Below the pieces are notes generated by a model. That model saw only the letters and a list, made by a program, of their open reading frames with translations. It was not told the origin of the DNA and made no database searches. A stretch of 64,000 nucleotides of DNA from Acaryochloris sp. CCMEE 5410 (GTDB lineage Bacteria > Cyanobacteriota > Cyanobacteriia > Thermosynechococcales > Thermosynechococcaceae): assembly GCF_000238775.2 (NCBI RefSeq), contig NZ_AFEJ02000001.1, positions 310,001-374,000 on the forward strand. Reading direction: 5' to 3'. Numbering within the stretch: position 1 is the stretch's first letter; every line of letters starts with the position of its first letter. This document shows positions 63,101 to 64,000 of the stretch, piece by piece. The position numbers and the translations under genes are program-made.

Positions 63101-64000
63101 AATGTTTTGCTAACAGATAAGGACTTTGAAGGTGAAATTAAGCAAGCACTCCAACTCATTGGGGAAGCCGTAGGAACAGATCGAGTCGGCATTGCCCAAC
63201 ATCTTGAGGATCTCACCGAAACCAGCCCTGGGCACTGGCTAGTGATTCATGAGTGGTCCATTCCTGAGATGACCCCTGTCGCCGACCTTTGCTATCCAGA
63301 CCCCATGCAAGGAACCTATGGTGGTGCTGAACAGCTCTACAAGATACATCAACGAGGTGAAAGTTTTAGCATCAAAACGGAACAGATGATGGAGCCGTTT
63401 CGTAGTTCTATGGCGTTTATGAACATCCAAACGTTACATGCGGTCCCTATTATTTTGCGCGAGCAGTATTGGGGCACCGTGGTGTTTGGAGATTGTCGCC
63501 AGCAGCGGCAGCGTAGCGTAGCTGAACTTACGGCCCTACAAACGGTAGCGGATTGTATCGGCAATGCCATTGATCGCGATCGCATCCGCAAAGCCCGTGA
63601 AGCTGCCGAGCGCACTGCCCTAATCGAACGGGAAAGGGCGGCCCGTGCAGTAGAGCTAGAAGCGGCAAACCAAGTCCTGACCACCCGAGATCGTTGGCTA
63701 GAGACCACCGCTACCGCTGCCAACCAGCTCCTAACCGCCGATATCTCGACCAGTGTTAACACGGCTCTGCAGACGATTGGCACCAATCTAGAGAGCGATC
63801 GCCTGGGCGTGATGCGTCATGTTGCTGATGCGACTGAGCTAGGTCATTTCCAGATCCTTTATGAATGGGACTCAGCGGGTACTGCGGCTCAAATCGACGA
63901 CCTAGAACTTCACCAAATGCCTGCCAGTGACTTTGCTGAGTGGACCTGGCATTTGATGACAGGCCAACCCGTCGGTGGCCCCGTAGAAGAACAGCCCGAA
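60101..64000 (+). CDS. multi-GAF signalling protein, 3' end outside window
   Basis: Frame is open from the ATG at 60101 (AGAGG nine bases upstream) to the end of the window, at least 1300 residues. It holds seven GAF-like domains in a row: about 60140-60710, 60717-61210, 61285-61800, 61860-62420, 62480-62990, 63070-63590 and 63700 onwards. Five share the ending YWG...FDDC, then an E-x-x-x-L-E-T-A-A helix and (E/A/D)RDR-I/T; two (the third and fourth) have a different form. Each is followed by a coiled linker such as LAEETKQTALLQERE. The output domain (kinase, cyclase or phosphatase) lies beyond the window. Confidence 0.85.
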   Translation, partial: MTTEVRADGHQNLLRSDLSRQERLLAGVAEATRRLLAIADFDTAVNGALEAIATAAESDRIFVYQNHIELNTHREFATCPYEWTTAGVVKASKLPNQFPMFYDEIEGYREWLSDLKTGQPVQKLAREMSVLGQDKQVQEQALSVLTVPIFLEGYYWGNFGFDDCTTERVWSEAEIAVLETAAASFSGALERRDNLAELQRRDALLKSVNAAAQCLVATSELEQAIPEALRILGEGAQQDRVYVFENVVEAETEEILLEMPFEWVAPGIISSQKVSRFPIRFHDFPEVATQPILEGRVAQFLTRDLEGAAPKHNETEQTKSLVGVPIDISGHWWGVLGFDDCKAERVWSDAEIAVLETAAACIGSAIERDRTRKEREATAQARAEELSQVNSILQTSLTNLASQTDLNAFLGHVTHLINQAAGAFSGYVFLHDTPTNTLELRLSVKQGQVCIGASATDPELFQHPFPADITPAYPDLCKTREIGLYGGYLYTDSDLMWPGNAEWHRRSGHKEAAAVALFAGDQPIGMLGLTFDHEVDLRDEDRDLIRALADQAALAIQLANLAEETKQTALLQEREQAAQTRGAELAKVNHVLKETIDTLVAEPELSRFLGLVLKAIAQQFNSPFLEFWSNWRTDEENVAYLEQVVINGEVLTGEQLGGHHGINGLSIPPELIKADDLSKRTQYVEIDISPNNPFVEPLYDNLYSWCRDRGVDLPDHAINFPIILGQQSLGAIAIFLPKERELSEETIKLGYALANQVALAMQLTQLAEETKQTALLQERETVAKARIAELAERDRILEATAAAANIMLTDENFDSAINTALAIVGHGLEVDRILLGQHIDASSTEEPIYIQFLNEWVSAGTTSQIEHPELVKVSDEGIEFIYESLRQGQIFGGIIDELPEPFRSGQIELGVKSTYSIPIMVEGDYWGVIAFDDCHQLTRRSEAELEALKTLANCIGSAIARDRTRKEREAAAQAYAAELETHNLELANRDRILEATAAAANVLLTDKDFEGEIKQALQLIGEAVGTDRVGIAQHLEDLTETSPGHWLVIHEWSIPEMTPVADLCYPDPMQGTYGGAEQLYKIHQRGESFSIKTEQMMEPFRSSMAFMNIQTLHAVPIILREQYWGTVVFGDCRQQRQRSVAELTALQTVADCIGNAIDRDRIRKAREAAERTALIERERAARAVELEAANQVLTTRDRWLETTATAANQLLTADISTSVNTALQTIGTNLESDRLGVMRHVADATELGHFQILYEWDSAGTAAQIDDLELHQMPASDFAEWTWHLMTGQPVGGPVEEQPE

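Noticed and set aside
63349-63786. 145-residue minus-strand reading rich in Arg, Ser and Ala
   Set aside because: It lies wholly under the long GAF protein, which is read on the plus strand, and has the biased composition of an antisense shadow.

Overview
The window reads as a piece of a cyanobacterial chromosome, most likely Acaryochloris or a close relative. The evidence for a cyanobacterium is a complete psbD (photosystem II D2), petP, ycf35, ycf46, a CrtL-type lycopene cyclase, a sucrose synthase, and more than 30 copies of the cyanobacterial HIP1 octamer GCGATCGC. The genus is an inference from the overall gene style and the density of insertion sequences; nothing in the window proves it.

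Layout. 0-2.4 kb: the right part of an ISAs1-type insertion sequence and an AT-rich sulfotransferase. 2.4-8.6 kb: on the minus strand, a PhyH-type oxygenase upstream of cydA-cydB (bd-type quinol oxidase), then a cluster of a small unknown gene, petP and a Get3d-type ATPase; a small membrane protein lies on the plus strand. 8.7-13.7 kb: a large pRiA4b-ORF3-like protein and an ABC-2 exporter pair. 13.7-15.6 kb: tmk-holB, with overlapping stop and start. 16.3-18.5 kb: a small PepSY-like membrane protein plus a lipase-like hydrolase, then psbD encoding a D2 with unusual substitutions and no psbC beside it. 19.2-21.3 kb: a telomere-resolvase (protelomerase)-like gene, the most unusual gene of the window. 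21.4-30.1 kb: sucrose synthase, ycf35, ycf46, an RHH/Zn-ribbon protein, surE, a PAS-GGDEF diguanylate cyclase and ggt. 30.2-36 kb: a NACHT NTPase, a sigma-70-like factor and a histidine decarboxylase fused to two ACT domains. 36-43.3 kb: a mobile-element zone with a transposon interrupted by both an IS66 element and a 233-bp miniature element, an AT-rich GT10 fucosyltransferase-like gene, two decayed transposase fragments, and a freshly inserted IS1-type element that has rewritten the C-terminus of a neighbouring gene. 43.3-49.7 kb: envelope or secreted proteins (coiled-coil membrane protein, acidic secreted protein, lipoprotein, trypsin-like protease with TPRs), a histidine kinase and a small secreted protein. 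49.9-55.6 kb: a three-gene signalling operon (NB-ARC/14xWD40 STAND protein, GAF hybrid histidine kinase, single-domain response regulator). 55.8-58.8 kb: lycopene cyclase, a decayed GFA-family gene and an internally duplicated acidic, RTX-like protein. 60.1 kb to the end: an open-ended protein of at least 1300 residues with seven tandem GAF domains.

How it fits together. The core material (photosynthesis, respiration, sugar, carotenoid and replication genes) carries HIP1 sites. The stretch 29.6-46.3 kb has almost none, only one inside the decarboxylase gene, and it also holds the transposons, the NACHT gene and the AT-rich glycosyltransferase, so it looks like an accessory, laterally acquired or fast-turnover region. 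Candidate novel biology: the telomere-resolvase-like gene, the STAND/two-component operon, the decarboxylase-ACT fusion and the divergent D2. No tRNA, rRNA or CRISPR array was seen.
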